From: Flavobacterium sp.
GTDB lineage: Bacteria; Bacteroidota; Bacteroidia; Flavobacteriales; Flavobacteriaceae
Direction: 5' to 3'
Assembly (NCBI RefSeq): GCF_021151785.1
Contig: NZ_JAGKWP010000001.1
Location: forward strand, 6,679-70,678
Length of the DNA: 64,000 nt
Part shown: positions 1 to 8,646 of the stretch, piece after piece
Position numbering within the stretch: position 1 is the stretch's first letter
Layout of the letters: each line of letters opens with the position of its first letter
Program-made: the position numbers and the translations under genes
Notes under the pieces: generated by a model
What the model saw: only the letters and a program-made list of their open reading frames with translations
Database searches by the model: none
What the model was told of the DNA's origin: nothing

Positions 1-554
1 TTTCAAATTATTTAGCAGATGAGATTAGAACAGGTAAAATATCTACAGATTTACCAGAGTTCGTTGATGCTGAAAATGAAGTTCGTCAATCAATTGATCG
101 TTTCTTAAATAATAATGGAACGAAATCCGTAGATCATTTCCACAAACGTTTAGGTCACATCATGTGGAATAAAGTGGGTATGGCTCGTAATGAACAAGGT
201 TTAACACAAGCAATTAATGAAATTGCTGAATTAAGAGAGGAATTCTACAAAGATGTATTTGTTCCTGGTTCTGCCAACGAATTAAATCCTGAGTTGGAGA
301 AAGCATTACGTGTTGCTGATTTCTTAGAGTTAGGACAATTGATGGCTAAAGATGCTTTATTAAGAAAAGAATCTTGTGGTGGACATTTCCGCGAAGAATA
401 TCAAGATGCAGAAGGAGAAACATTACGTGATGATGACAACTTCTCTTATGTAGCAGCTTGGGAATATCAAGGAAGTGATGCAGGAAAATCAGTACTTCAT
501 AAAGAAGAATTGAAATACGAATTCATTAAAATTGCAGCTAGAAATTATAAATAG
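1..554 (+). CDS. sdhA: Succinate dehydrogenase/fumarate reductase flavoprotein subunit, C-terminal part
   Basis: The reading frame is open from base 3, without a start codon, so the 5' part lies outside the window. About 183 C-terminal residues are visible, including HKRLGHIMWNKVGMARNEQG and a C-terminal DNFSYVAAWEY, which match the helical C-terminal domain of the long Bacteroidota type SdhA/FrdA. SdhA carries covalent FAD and oxidises succinate in complex II at the cytoplasmic face of the inner membrane. The FAD-binding and active-site parts are not in view. It is followed after 88 bases by sdhB on the same strand, the usual sdhCAB order. The identification rests largely on sdhB next door plus the C-terminal sequence. 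Confidence 0.92.
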   Translation, partial: SNYLADEIRTGKISTDLPEFVDAENEVRQSIDRFLNNNGTKSVDHFHKRLGHIMWNKVGMARNEQGLTQAINEIAELREEFYKDVFVPGSANELNPELEKALRVADFLELGQLMAKDALLRKESCGGHFREEYQDAEGETLRDDDNFSYVAAWEYQGSDAGKSVLHKEELKYEFIKIAARNYK

Positions 555-556
555 TC

Positions 557-623
557 ATTAGTATGTAGTGAATAGTAATTAGTCCATTTTAGAAAAACTA
601 ATCACTTGTTACTTATCACTAAT
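557..623 (+). repeat. Imperfect inverted repeat between sdhA and sdhB
   Basis: Two 27-base arms, 557-583 and 597-623, are imperfectly complementary around a 13-base spacer. Both are built from degenerate ATTAGT / AGTGA units (right arm read as complement). The RNA would form a long, interrupted hairpin in the sdhA-sdhB leader. There is no T-tract after the right arm, so a simple terminator is unlikely. The 14-mer AATAGTAATTAGTC at 571-584 recurs upstream of leuS at 15758-15771, which suggests a mosaic intergenic repeat. Confidence 0.6.
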
Positions 624-642
624 CACTTAAAAAAATAAAATT

Positions 643-1401
643 ATGGCATCAAAAAGTATCAATATTAAATTAAAAGTTTGGCGTCAAAAAAGCGGTCAAA
701 CGCAAGGTAAATTAGAAGATTATACCTTAAATAACGTTTCTACTGACAGTTCGTTTTTAGAAATGATGGACCAATTGAACGAACAATTGGTTAACGAAAG
801 AAAAGAACCCGTAGCCTTTGACCACGATTGTCGTGAAGGTATTTGTGGAATGTGTTCGATGTTTATTAACGGTAGAGCACACGGACCAGATACTGGAATT
901 ACAACTTGTCAATTACACATGCGTTCTTTCAAAGATGGGGAAACTATTTATGTAGAACCATGGAGAAGTAAAGCTTTTCCAGTAATCAAAGACTTAGTTG
1001 TTGATAGAAGTTCATTTGATAGAATTCAACAAGCAGGTGGTTTTGTGTCTGTTAATACTTCAGGAAATACTATTGACGCCAATGCTATTCCTGTTCCTAA
1101 ATCAGATGCAGACAAAGCTTTTGAAGCAGCAGCATGTATTGGATGTGGTGCTTGTGTGGCTACATGTAAAAATGGTTCAGCGATGTTATTTGTTGGAGCA
1201 AAAGTTTCTCAGTATGCTTTACTACCTCAAGGTAAAGTGGAGGCAACTCAACGTGTATTAAACATGGTACGTCAAATGGATGAAGAAGGTTTCGGAAATT
1301 GTACCAATACTGGTGCTTGTGAAGTGGAATGTCCTAAAGGCATCTCTCTTGAGAATATTGCTAGAATGAATAGAGAATATTTAAAAGCATCATTAAAATA
1401 A
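643..1401 (+). CDS. sdhB: Succinate dehydrogenase/fumarate reductase iron-sulfur subunit
   Basis: This is the electron-transfer subunit of complex II, passing electrons from FAD in SdhA to the membrane quinone site. It is 252 residues long. The N-terminal ferredoxin domain has CREGICGMC plus a later Cys (C63, C68, C71, C89) for the 2Fe-2S centre. The C-terminal domain has [11 protein letters not shown] (C165, C168, C171, C175) and a second set C220, C226, C230 for the 4Fe-4S and third cluster. The length and cysteine pattern fit the Bacteroidota/epsilon type of SdhB. It follows sdhA in an operon and ends before a strong hairpin terminator at 1425-1456. Confidence 0.97.
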   Translation: MASKSINIKLKVWRQKSGQTQGKLEDYTLNNVSTDSSFLEMMDQLNEQLVNERKEPVAFDHDCREGICGMCSMFINGRAHGPDTGITTCQLHMRSFKDGETIYVEPWRSKAFPVIKDLVVDRSSFDRIQQAGGFVSVNTSGNTIDANAIPVPKSDADKAFEAAACIGCGACVATCKNGSAMLFVGAKVSQYALLPQGKVEATQRVLNMVRQMDEEGFGNCTNTGACEVECPKGISLENIARMNREYLKASLK

Positions 1402-1424
1402 AACAATCTGTTTTTATATTTTTG

Positions 1425-1456
1425 AAAACGCATATTGAAATCAATATGCGTTTTTT
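1425..1456 (+). terminator. Terminator of the sdh operon
   Basis: Stem AAAACGCATATTG (1425-1437) pairs with CAATATGCGTTTT (1442-1454), followed by a T-run. It lies just after the sdhB stop. Confidence 0.85.
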
Positions 1457-1462
1457 ATTTAT

Positions 1463-1470
1463 TAAATTTG
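1463..1470 (+). promoter_or_regulatory. -7 promoter element (TAAATTTG) of the nitrilase gene
   Basis: This is a perfect match to the Bacteroidota -7 consensus TAnnTTTG, placed just after the sdh terminator and 18 bases before the ATG at 1489. No clear -33 TTTG is seen; the upstream space is the terminator stem. Confidence 0.5.
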
Positions 1471-1488
1471 TTAGTATAAGGATGTAAC

Positions 1489-2256
1489 ATGAAAGTAGCT
1501 TTAATACAAACTCATATCAAATGGGAGGATAAGGAGGCAAATTTACAGCACTATGAACAATGGTTTACAACAATGGAAGAAGATGTGGATTTGGTTGTTT
1601 TTCCAGAAATGTTTACTAGTGGTTTTACTATGTCTCCTCAAAATGTGGCTGAATCAAAAGCGGGTTTTACATTAAAATGGTTAAAAAGTAAAGCGGCTCT
1701 TTTAAATGTAGCTATGACAGGTAGTTTGGTAATCAAGGAGGCAGAAAATTATTATAACCGCTTGTTTTTTGTTTTCCCTGATGGTGAAGTTCAATTTTAT
1801 GATAAGAGGCATTTGTTTACTTTGGCAGGAGAAGAAAAAGTATATACCTCTAACAAAAAAGAGAAGGTTATAATTCAATACAAGGGTTGGAAAATTTGCC
1901 CATTGATATGTTATGATCTTCGTTTTCCCGTTTATAGCCGAAATGTTGAGGATTATGATTTGCTTCTTTATGTAGCGAATTGGCCAAAACAAAGAATGCA
2001 AGCTTGGGATATTTTGTTAAGAGCAAGGGCTGTTGAAAATTTATCTTATGTTGTTGGTGTAAACCGTGTAGGTTTTGATGGGAACGGATTAGAATATATT
2101 GGACATTCTCAAATAATTGATGAATTAGGCCATTTTGTACTACCCCCTTTTGAGGAAGAAGCAATTCAATATGCCTTGTTAGATAAAAATACAATGTTAG
2201 AAACAAGGACTAAATTAAATTTTTTAAAGGATAAAGATGAATTTTCACTTTTCTAA
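1489..2256 (+). CDS. Nitrilase-superfamily amidohydrolase (omega-amidase-like)
   Basis: A C-N hydrolase of 255 residues with the full Glu-Lys-Cys triad: E40 in VVFPEMFTSGF, K106 in YDKRHLF and C141 in ICYDLRFPVY. The sequence around the triad resembles YafV/Nit2-type omega-amidases, which hydrolyse alpha-ketoglutaramate or alpha-ketosuccinamate to the keto acid and ammonia and act in the methionine salvage context. The length is usual for the family. It stands alone between the sdh terminator and a convergent lipoprotein gene, so context adds nothing about substrate. The superfamily is certain; the omega-amidase assignment is likely but inferred from sequence resemblance. Confidence 0.85.
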   Translation: MKVALIQTHIKWEDKEANLQHYEQWFTTMEEDVDLVVFPEMFTSGFTMSPQNVAESKAGFTLKWLKSKAALLNVAMTGSLVIKEAENYYNRLFFVFPDGEVQFYDKRHLFTLAGEEKVYTSNKKEKVIIQYKGWKICPLICYDLRFPVYSRNVEDYDLLLYVANWPKQRMQAWDILLRARAVENLSYVVGVNRVGFDGNGLEYIGHSQIIDELGHFVLPPFEEEAIQYALLDKNTMLETRTKLNFLKDKDEFSLF

Positions 2257-2261
2257 TAAAA

Positions 2262-2293
2262 ATGCCCCAAAAAGCTTCAAATTTTTGAGGCAT
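2262..2293. terminator. Convergent hairpin terminator
   Basis: Arms 2262-2273 (ATGCCCCAAAAA) and 2282-2293 pair with one C.A mismatch. On the minus strand the stem is followed by TTTTTATT, so it serves mainly the lipoprotein gene at 2310-3917. The TGCCCCAAAA arm resembles those of the hairpins at 18828 and 55416. Confidence 0.65.
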
Positions 2294-2309
2294 GTCTTTC
2301 AGTTTGGGC

Positions 2310-3917
2310 TTATTTATTCAATTCTAACACTTGATCTACATCCCAGTTAGCCCTTACATCAATTTTTTCTGAAAAATAAATTAATTCTTCAGGTTGCTTT
2401 TTTTGTAAATAGTTACCAGTGTCCCAACTTCTGTTTTTGTTATCATCGTAGTAAATTCTAATCGTATATAAACTTGGTTTAATTCCTTCAAAGTTAATTT
2501 CGGTTTCTTTTTCACTGTAAAAATGATCAACAATAGTATTCTCATTAGCCAGTATTTCAACTACAAGAGGAAAACGTTTCACATTTTTCAACCGAAGTTT
2601 TAAATTACCAAAATCACTAATTTTCGCTGTTTTATAGGTAAAAGCTAAACTATCATTTTTATTGCCATAAATGTCTTCAATAGCTCCGGGAAGTAATTTT
2701 ATGTTGTAGCTTTCATTTTCTTCTTTGGTAAAATCAAAAATGATGCTTTCATTATAAATATCAGATAAAGTTTCAAAAGGAATTGATATACTATCCCTTT
2801 TTTTAAGCTGAATTTTGTCTTTATTGATTTTTGCTACAGGTGTACTCGTTTTTAATTTGACTAAATCTCTAAAGGTTAAATTTTGATTTTCATTTAATTT
2901 AATGGAGAGTGAGTCTGATATTTTCATTTTTTTCAGCTTTACAGAGAACTCTTTTTCATAGTTTTCTGCTATAACTTTTAGCTGAAGAGAATCTTTAATG
3001 TTTTCAGGTAAAAATATTTGTAAAGTGTCTTTTTTTTCTTCTTTAGAATAATTGGTTACAAAAAGAGGGATTTCTTTGTTGTCTTTTTTCCCTACAACTT
3101 TTATTTGTCTTTTTTCCCCTTCAAATCCTAAAAATAATTTGTTATTAGATTCTTGAGTTGGTTTAAAAAATTTTGCTTTTGTTTTTTCTTTAAATAGTTT
3201 GAGTAGGTAAGTTGAATCAGTAGGTATTTTTATTTTCTCCTTTCTAAAGGCTATTTTCTCTGTTTTAGGCTGAAATTTATAGTCGTTGTTTTTGTCTTTT
3301 AGGGCAATCAAGTAATATTCACCTGCTTTAATATTTTCAATGGTAAAAGAAGTATTTTTGTCAAGTGTGTTTGTAACATATCGAGGAACTTCTTTATAAA
3401 TTGTTGAATCTTTAAATGTGGTAGCATCGTATAATTGAATATTTACATAGTCGTCAGCTTTGTTTTCAAAGGCATCCATAAATTTACCTGAAACTTTCAA
3501 AGAGTCAACAAAACTACCTGTAGAAAATACATATTTAAATTGGTTATAAGGATTTCCTTCGTTATAGTCTACAATACTTTGCCCAAAATTAAAACTATAA
3601 GTGGTATTAGGTTTTAATTCTTCATTCAGTTTAATAGAAATAAATTTGCTGGCACTTCCTTGAGGAGAAACCGTTGGTTTTTTGTCCATGGGAGGAGAAA
3701 TAATTAATTGCTTGTTTACATCCTTGATTTTGATGTATTCACTAAAGTCAATTCTAATTTCATTTCCATTGAAATTAGTTTCATAATTTTTTGGAACGCT
3801 TTTTACTAAAACAGGAGCGATTGTGTCTTTTGGACCGCCTGTGATTGTTCCGCGTTTAGCACAACTTGTTATAATAAAACCTAGTAATAGAGTTAGAAAA
3901 AAGTTTAGATTTTTCAT
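2310..3917 (-). CDS. Ig-like domain lipoprotein (SbsA-type Ig-like)
   Basis: I chose the ATG at 3917, not the upstream in-frame ATG at 3953, because it gives a clean lipoprotein signal MKNLNFFLTLLLGFIITSC with the lipobox cysteine near residue 19. After the signal comes CAKRGTITGGPKDTIAPVL, which is highly typical of flavobacterial Ig-like (SbsA type) domain lipoproteins; PKDT..P..V followed by F.G..I.I.FSEYI marks the first Ig-like domain. The rest is rich in Lys, Asn, Thr and Ser, with beta-strand patterning and no enzyme motif. It is probably anchored in a membrane facing the periplasm. Function is unknown. The gene lies downstream of comF on the same strand. Confidence 0.8.
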   Translation of the reverse strand: MKNLNFFLTLLLGFIITSCAKRGTITGGPKDTIAPVLVKSVPKNYETNFNGNEIRIDFSEYIKIKDVNKQLIISPPMDKKPTVSPQGSASKFISIKLNEELKPNTTYSFNFGQSIVDYNEGNPYNQFKYVFSTGSFVDSLKVSGKFMDAFENKADDYVNIQLYDATTFKDSTIYKEVPRYVTNTLDKNTSFTIENIKAGEYYLIALKDKNNDYKFQPKTEKIAFRKEKIKIPTDSTYLLKLFKEKTKAKFFKPTQESNNKLFLGFEGEKRQIKVVGKKDNKEIPLFVTNYSKEEKKDTLQIFLPENIKDSLQLKVIAENYEKEFSVKLKKMKISDSLSIKLNENQNLTFRDLVKLKTSTPVAKINKDKIQLKKRDSISIPFETLSDIYNESIIFDFTKEENESYNIKLLPGAIEDIYGNKNDSLAFTYKTAKISDFGNLKLRLKNVKRFPLVVEILANENTIVDHFYSEKETEINFEGIKPSLYTIRIYYDDNKNRSWDTGNYLQKKQPEELIYFSEKIDVRANWDVDQVLELNK

Positions 3918-4018
3918 AAAAACGTTCAATTTTTTAGAAATAGATAAATGCATTTATTTCTATTTATTTGGCAAAGTAACAACTATATTCTTTTCCTTCA
4001 TAACTATTTAATCAAAAA

Positions 4019-4723
4019 TTAAGATTGAGAATAAGCAATGGTTAATAGGCTTACTTTGCTATTTGGAATGGACAGAAGTTCCTTTGCGCAAGCTTCCAAT
4101 GTTGCTCCTGTAGTAATAACATCATCAACTATTAGAAAATGTTTTCCATGAAGGGAAGCATCGAAAACAACTTCAAATGGAGTTGTACTCATTTCACTTC
4201 GTTCTTTCTTGTTTTTTTTAGTTTGAGATTTTGAATATGATATTCTCTTTAATATAGAATTATCATAAGTAATGTTTAATTCTCTTGAAAGTGTTTGACA
4301 AAATGTATCTACTTGATTATATCCTCGTTCAAACAACCTTTTCTCATGAAGTGGAACAGGTATTATGAAATCTACTTTCCTTATTTTCTCGTTGGATTGT
4401 AAATGATAAGAAAACAACTCGCCTAAAAAAACACCAATGTCTTGTCTCTTTTTATATTTTAAATGGTGAATTAAGTTTTGAGTAATTCCGTTTTTGTGAA
4501 AATAAAGAAAAGAATAAGCAAATTCTAATGGTAGAATACCATAAAAATTTCGGTTGATTTCATTTACACTTAATTCTTGATGTAATGTTAATGGAAGATT
4601 GTGTAAGCAATTTGAACATAAAACGTCTTCGTTTTTGAGTAATAATTGTTGACAACCCAAGCAATACGTGGGGTAAATTATTTTTAACAGATTTTTGTGT
4701 ATTTTATCGAATAAATGAAGCAT
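4019..4723 (-). CDS. comF: ComF family amidophosphoribosyltransferase-like protein
   Basis: The N-terminus has a four-cysteine zinc-finger-like motif (C21, C24, C36, C39), followed by a phosphoribosyltransferase fold with the PRPP-binding loop FLIVDDVITTGAT at about residues 196-208. This two-part layout is the ComF/GntX signature. ComF proteins are needed for DNA uptake during natural transformation in several bacteria; the enzymatic substrate is unsettled. At 234 residues it has usual family length. It is divergent from the gene at 4765, with only 41 bases between the starts. Family assignment is firm; a role in competence here is inference. Confidence 0.88.
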   Translation of the reverse strand: MLHLFDKIHKNLLKIIYPTYCLGCQQLLLKNEDVLCSNCLHNLPLTLHQELSVNEINRNFYGILPLEFAYSFLYFHKNGITQNLIHHLKYKKRQDIGVFLGELFSYHLQSNEKIRKVDFIIPVPLHEKRLFERGYNQVDTFCQTLSRELNITYDNSILKRISYSKSQTKKNKKERSEMSTTPFEVVFDASLHGKHFLIVDDVITTGATLEACAKELLSIPNSKVSLLTIAYSQS

Positions 4724-4764
4724 TTGATTTTATTAATTTTATTTTTAAAGCAAAATTTAATTTA

Positions 4765-5568
4765 ATGTCTCGCAAAAACGACAATTCGAATCGATTAATC
4801 ATATTCTTTTTATCACTATTAATAGTGGTATTGTTTTTTAAAGATTATAAAGATACTATTTCTTCTAACAAAATTCAAAATAGTTTGAAAGAAGAAAATT
4901 ACATAGCACAATCTCAATTATCAGAAATGATTGAGAAGTATGATTCTGTGTTAATTAAATTAAATAGTAACAAATACAGTGCAGGAGCAAATAGAAATCA
5001 AAATAATGTTGATTTTAATAATTTATCTGGAAAATCGTTTTCTTCTATTGATGAACAAATAACCGCAGTTAAAGATTCTATCTTTAGATTGAAAAATAGA
5101 CTTAGACGTTTACAAACAGAAAGTAGATTAACTCAAAGAGAAAGAAAAAATCAAGAGAGTATTGAGAAAATTTCATCTGCAAGCAAACTTATTGTTTCTA
5201 ACTTACAAGCAAGAGGGGTTAAATTTATAAAAGATAATTCAACAAACGCACAAAAGAAAGAAATCGAACAGATCAGAGTTTGTTTTTCATTTGAAGGAAA
5301 TCAAATAGTGGATTATGGAAACAAAGAGTTGTTTGTACAAATTGTCAATCCAAAAAATGAAATTGTTTCTAAAGATAATTTAGTATTTGAACAAAATAAC
5401 ACAACATTACGCTATAGTAAAAAAGTAGATTTCTTGTACAACAAGCAAATTACGGATGTTTGTACGTATGTTGATTTAGAAAAAAATAAAATTTATAAAG
5501 GACGCTACTTAGTAAATTTATATTCAGGCACAAAGAAAATAGGTTCTACAATCTTCAGCTATAATTAA
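4765..5568 (+). CDS. Uncharacterised single-pass membrane protein with coiled coil
   Basis: Not recognised as a named family beyond flavobacterial hypothetical proteins. Residues 1-10 are polar and basic, residues 11-24 (LIIFFLSLLIVVLFF) form one membrane segment, and residues about 30-60 and 80-130 are charged and heptad-like (SIFRLKNRLRRLQTESRLTQRERK), suggesting a coiled coil. The C-terminal 110 residues look beta-rich (FSFEGNQIVDYGNKELFVQIVNPKNE) and probably form a small extracytoplasmic domain. It may be a periplasmic-facing scaffold. It lies divergently from comF and upstream of glyS, which has its own promoter. Confidence 0.7.
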   Translation: MSRKNDNSNRLIIFFLSLLIVVLFFKDYKDTISSNKIQNSLKEENYIAQSQLSEMIEKYDSVLIKLNSNKYSAGANRNQNNVDFNNLSGKSFSSIDEQITAVKDSIFRLKNRLRRLQTESRLTQRERKNQESIEKISSASKLIVSNLQARGVKFIKDNSTNAQKKEIEQIRVCFSFEGNQIVDYGNKELFVQIVNPKNEIVSKDNLVFEQNNTTLRYSKKVDFLYNKQITDVCTYVDLEKNKIYKGRYLVNLYSGTKKIGSTIFSYN

Positions 5569-5605
5569 TTTACAAAAAAACTTTTCTTTATTCCGTTCCT
5601 ATTTT

Positions 5606-5613
5606 TACTTTTG
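5606..5613 (+). promoter_or_regulatory. -7 promoter element (TACTTTTG) of glyS, adjacent to start codon
   Basis: This is a perfect TAnnTTTG element. Only CACT separates it from the glyS ATG at 5618. With the usual distance from element to transcription start, the mRNA would begin at or within a base or two of the ATG, predicting a leaderless transcript. No good -33 TTTG is visible at the expected spacing. Confidence 0.6.
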
Positions 5614-5617
5614 CACT

Positions 5618-7162
5618 ATGGCAAAACAAGAAGACTTATTTAAGAATGTAGTTTCGCATGCAAAAGAGTACGGATTTATTTTTCCGTCAAGCGAAATTTA
5701 TGATGGTTTGAGCGCAGTTTATGATTATGCTCAAAACGGGGTAGAATTAAAGAAAAACATCCGTGATTACTGGTGGAAATCAATGGTGCAAATGCACGAA
5801 AATATTGTTGGTATTGATGCGGCGATATTTATGCATCCTACTACTTGGAAAGCTTCTGGTCACGTAGATGCATTTAATGACCCATTAATCGATAATAAAG
5901 ATTCTAAAAAAAGATACCGCGCCGATGTTTTAATTGAGGATTATGCCGAAAAATTAAATCAAAAAGCACAAAAAGAAATCGAAAAAGCTAGAGGTCGTTT
6001 TGGTGATGCCTTTGATGAAGCACAATTTGTAGCGACTAATGAAAGAGTAAAAGGGTATTTAGACCAAAAAAACAGCATTTTGCATCGTATGGCTAAAGGT
6101 CTAGAATCAGGTGATTTAGCAGATGTAAAAGCGTTAATTGAAGAATTGGAAATAGCTTGTCCAGAATCAGGTTCACGTAACTGGACAGAAGTGCGTCAGT
6201 TTAACTTAATGTTTGGTACAAAGTTAGGGGCTTCTGCAGATTCTGCTATGGATTTATACCTTCGTCCAGAAACGGCACAAGGAATTTTTGTTAATTTCTT
6301 GAACGTTCAAAAAACTGGCCGTATGAAGATTCCTTTCGGAATTGCTCAAACAGGTAAAGCTTTCCGTAATGAAATTGTAGCTCGACAATTTATTTTCCGT
6401 ATGCGTGAGTTTGAACAAATGGAAATGCAATTCTTTGTGAAGCCAGGTGAGGAAATGAAATACTACGAGTACTGGAAAGAAACACGTTTAAAATGGCATT
6501 TATCTCTTGGATTAGGTAAGGAAAATTACCGTTTTCATGATCATGAGAAATTAGCCCATTATGCTAACGCTGCCGCTGATATTGAATTCAATTTCCCTTT
6601 CGGTTTTAAAGAACTAGAAGGCATTCATTCACGTACAGATTTTGACTTAAAAGCACATGAACAATATTCAGGTAAGAAATTACAATATTTTGATACCGAA
6701 GAAAATAGAAATTATGTTCCATATGTAGTTGAAACGTCGGTTGGTTTAGATCGTATGTTCTTAGCGGTTTTCTCAAAAGCGTTACAAGAAGAAACATTAG
6801 AGGATGGTTCAACAAGAACAGTATTACGTTTACCAAGTGTGTTGGCACCTACAAAAGCAGCAGTCTTGCCTTTAGTTAAAAAAGATGGTTTACCAGAAGT
6901 AGCTAAAGAAATTGTGGAGGAATTAAAATGGGATTTCAATGTAGCTTATGACGAAAAAGATGCTGTAGGCCGTCGTTATCGTCGTCAAGATGCATTAGGA
7001 ACGCCTTTCTGTATTACCGTTGACCATCAAACTTTAGAAGATAAAACGGTTACTATTCGTCATAGAGATTCTATGGAGCAAGCACGTGTAGCGATTGCCG
7101 ATTTAAGAGGTATTATTGCAAATGAAGTGTCTATGCGCAATTGGCTGATGAAAATGAAGTAA
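5618..7162 (+). CDS. glyS: Glycine--tRNA ligase (single-chain, class II)
   Basis: It charges tRNA-Gly. The 514-residue protein is the homodimeric eukaryote/Gram-positive-like GlyRS, not the alpha2-beta2 form. Class II motifs are visible: LYLRPETAQGIFVNF and GKAFRNEIVARQFIFRMREFEQMEMQFF (motif 2 region), then a motif 3 region PYVVETSVGLDRMFLA, and a C-terminal anticodon-binding domain after VLPLVKK. The N-terminus begins MAKQEDLFKNVVSHAKEYGFIF, as expected for the family, so the ATG at 5618 is secure. A strong terminator follows at 7181-7212. The start lies unusually close to the promoter element. Confidence 0.97.
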   Translation: MAKQEDLFKNVVSHAKEYGFIFPSSEIYDGLSAVYDYAQNGVELKKNIRDYWWKSMVQMHENIVGIDAAIFMHPTTWKASGHVDAFNDPLIDNKDSKKRYRADVLIEDYAEKLNQKAQKEIEKARGRFGDAFDEAQFVATNERVKGYLDQKNSILHRMAKGLESGDLADVKALIEELEIACPESGSRNWTEVRQFNLMFGTKLGASADSAMDLYLRPETAQGIFVNFLNVQKTGRMKIPFGIAQTGKAFRNEIVARQFIFRMREFEQMEMQFFVKPGEEMKYYEYWKETRLKWHLSLGLGKENYRFHDHEKLAHYANAAADIEFNFPFGFKELEGIHSRTDFDLKAHEQYSGKKLQYFDTEENRNYVPYVVETSVGLDRMFLAVFSKALQEETLEDGSTRTVLRLPSVLAPTKAAVLPLVKKDGLPEVAKEIVEELKWDFNVAYDEKDAVGRRYRRQDALGTPFCITVDHQTLEDKTVTIRHRDSMEQARVAIADLRGIIANEVSMRNWLMKMK

Positions 7163-7180
7163 AAATATAAGTTTAATAGA

Positions 7181-7212
7181 AATCCCGAAACAATCAAGTT
7201 TCGGGATTTTTT
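7181..7212 (+). terminator. glyS terminator
   Basis: Stem AATCCCGAAAC (7181-7191) with GTTTCGGGATT (7198-7208), then a T-run. It just touches the stop codon of the convergent VOC gene. Confidence 0.88.
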
Positions 7213-7573
7213 ATTGTGCTGTACCAAACTGTAATAAATATCCATTGTTATCATACAAAGCAAATTCTTTCATGCCCCATTCAAAAACTTCTGGAGGATA
7301 ACAAATTTTTGCTTTATCTTTAATTTCCTCCCAAAGCTTATCCACCTCAGTTACTTCAAAGTATAAACTGCCTGAAAAACCAATTTTCTCAATAGATGTA
7401 TGTTCATTAGGTAGTGCTAGCATGAGGTTGACTTCCTCTTTTGTTAAAGAAGCCCAGCCCCAATCTACATTTTTTTCATCTAATTTGAATCCTAAAACAG
7501 TACAATAAAAAGTAATGCTTTCTTCTAGACTATTAGTCCAAAGAATGGGACGAATTGATTTAAATTGTGTCAT
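7211..7573 (-). CDS. VOC (glyoxalase/bleomycin-resistance-like) family protein
   Basis: A 120-residue protein opening with IRPILWTNSLEESITFYCTVLGFKLDE, the standard beta-alpha entry of a VOC fold. A conserved Glu in LYFEVTEVDKLWEEI and the ending FALYDNNGYLLQFGTAQ fit a glyoxalase/dioxygenase-type subdomain pair. VOC proteins bind metal and act as isomerases, dioxygenases or drug-binding proteins; nothing here decides which. It starts 14 bases inside the 3' end of thiL, so the two are translated from one message. Confidence 0.8.
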   Translation of the reverse strand: MTQFKSIRPILWTNSLEESITFYCTVLGFKLDEKNVDWGWASLTKEEVNLMLALPNEHTSIEKIGFSGSLYFEVTEVDKLWEEIKDKAKICYPPEVFEWGMKEFALYDNNGYLLQFGTAQ

Positions 7574-8621
7574 TGTTTTCCTCTAAAGCATTCCAACCTC
7601 TTGCCTTTAAACCAATTTTGGTATTGGCCCGAGTAATAAGGTGTGCGCCTTCATTTTCGGCAACCATATGACCTATTACAGTAAAATTTGGGTTGTGTTT
7701 AATTTTATTGTAATCTTCCATTTTAATAGTAAACAATAATTCATAATCTTCTCCACCATTTAAAGCAATGGTTGTAATGTCTAAATTGAATTCTTCGCAA
7801 ACATTGATTAATTGAGGATCTACAGGAATTTTTTCTTCAAATAAATTACATCCCACGTTTGATTGTTTACATAAATGTAGGATTTCAGAGGATAATCCGT
7901 CTGAAATATCAATCATAGCTGTGGGTTTTATTTCTAATTTTTCTAAAATACCTTTTATGTCCTTACGTACTTCAGGTTTTAATTGACGTTCAATTAAATA
8001 GGTGTAATCGTCTAATATTGGTTGATTGTTTGGATTTACTTGGAATACTTGCTTTTCGCGTTCTAGTACTTGTAAGCCCATATAAGCTGCTCCTAAATCT
8101 CCAGAAACCACCAATAAATCTCCAACATTTGCGCCATTTCTATAAGTTAGGTCTTCTAACAGTGCTTCTCCAATAGCCGTAATACTTATGATTAAACCTT
8201 TTTGAGAAGAAGTTGTGTCACCTCCTATAACATCTACGTTATAAATTTCAGATGCAAGTGTAATACCAGCCATTAATTCTTCTAAGGCTTCTAATGGGAA
8301 ACGATTAGAAACGGCTAAAGAAACCGTAATTTGTGTAGGAATGGCATTCATCGCACATATGTCAGATACATTAGCTACAACCGCTTTATACCCCAAGTGT
8401 TTTAAGGGCATATAACTCAAATCAAAGTGAACACCTTCTACCAATAAATCGGTTGAAATAACGGCTTTTTTATCTTTAAAATCTAGAACTGCTGCATCAT
8501 CACCTATGCTTTTTAAAGTGCTTTCTTGGTTAATTTTGAAGTGCTTGGTTAAGTGTTCTATCAAACCAAATTCGCCTAAAGAAGCAATACTCGTTCTTTT
8601 TTGATTTTTATCTTCTAACAT
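7560..8621 (-). CDS. thiL: Thiamine-monophosphate kinase
   Basis: It phosphorylates thiamine monophosphate to thiamine pyrophosphate with ATP, the last step of cofactor synthesis. The 353 residues start KRTSIASLGEFGLIEHLTK and contain SIGDDAAVLDF (nucleotide and Mg-binding Asp pair), STDLLVEGVHFDL, VIGGDTTSS, VVSGDLGAAYMGL and DISDGLSSEILHL. These are the signature motifs of ThiL in the AIR synthase-like superfamily, in the right order. The gene has its own promoter and overlaps the VOC gene downstream by 14 bases. No other thiamine gene is in the window. Confidence 0.96.
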   Translation of the reverse strand: MLEDKNQKRTSIASLGEFGLIEHLTKHFKINQESTLKSIGDDAAVLDFKDKKAVISTDLLVEGVHFDLSYMPLKHLGYKAVVANVSDICAMNAIPTQITVSLAVSNRFPLEALEELMAGITLASEIYNVDVIGGDTTSSQKGLIISITAIGEALLEDLTYRNGANVGDLLVVSGDLGAAYMGLQVLEREKQVFQVNPNNQPILDDYTYLIERQLKPEVRKDIKGILEKLEIKPTAMIDISDGLSSEILHLCKQSNVGCNLFEEKIPVDPQLINVCEEFNLDITTIALNGGEDYELLFTIKMEDYNKIKHNPNFTVIGHMVAENEGAHLITRANTKIGLKARGWNALEENNDTI

Positions 8622-8638
8622 AATGTTTCAAGTTTGCG

Positions 8639-8646
8639 CAAAGATA
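8639..8646 (-). promoter_or_regulatory. -7 promoter element (TATCTTTG) of thiL
   Basis: Perfect TAnnTTTG on the minus strand, ending 17 bases before the thiL ATG at 8621. A transcription start near 8633 would leave a leader of about 12 bases. Confidence 0.55.

Noticed and set aside
3918..3953. Upstream start of the Ig-like lipoprotein at 3953
   Set aside because: The 12 extra residues precede a complete lipoprotein signal that starts at the ATG at 3917.
4740..4764. Shared divergent promoter for comF and the coiled-coil protein
   Set aside because: Only imperfect TAnnTTTG-like boxes are present (one base off on each strand); I could not support a specific site.
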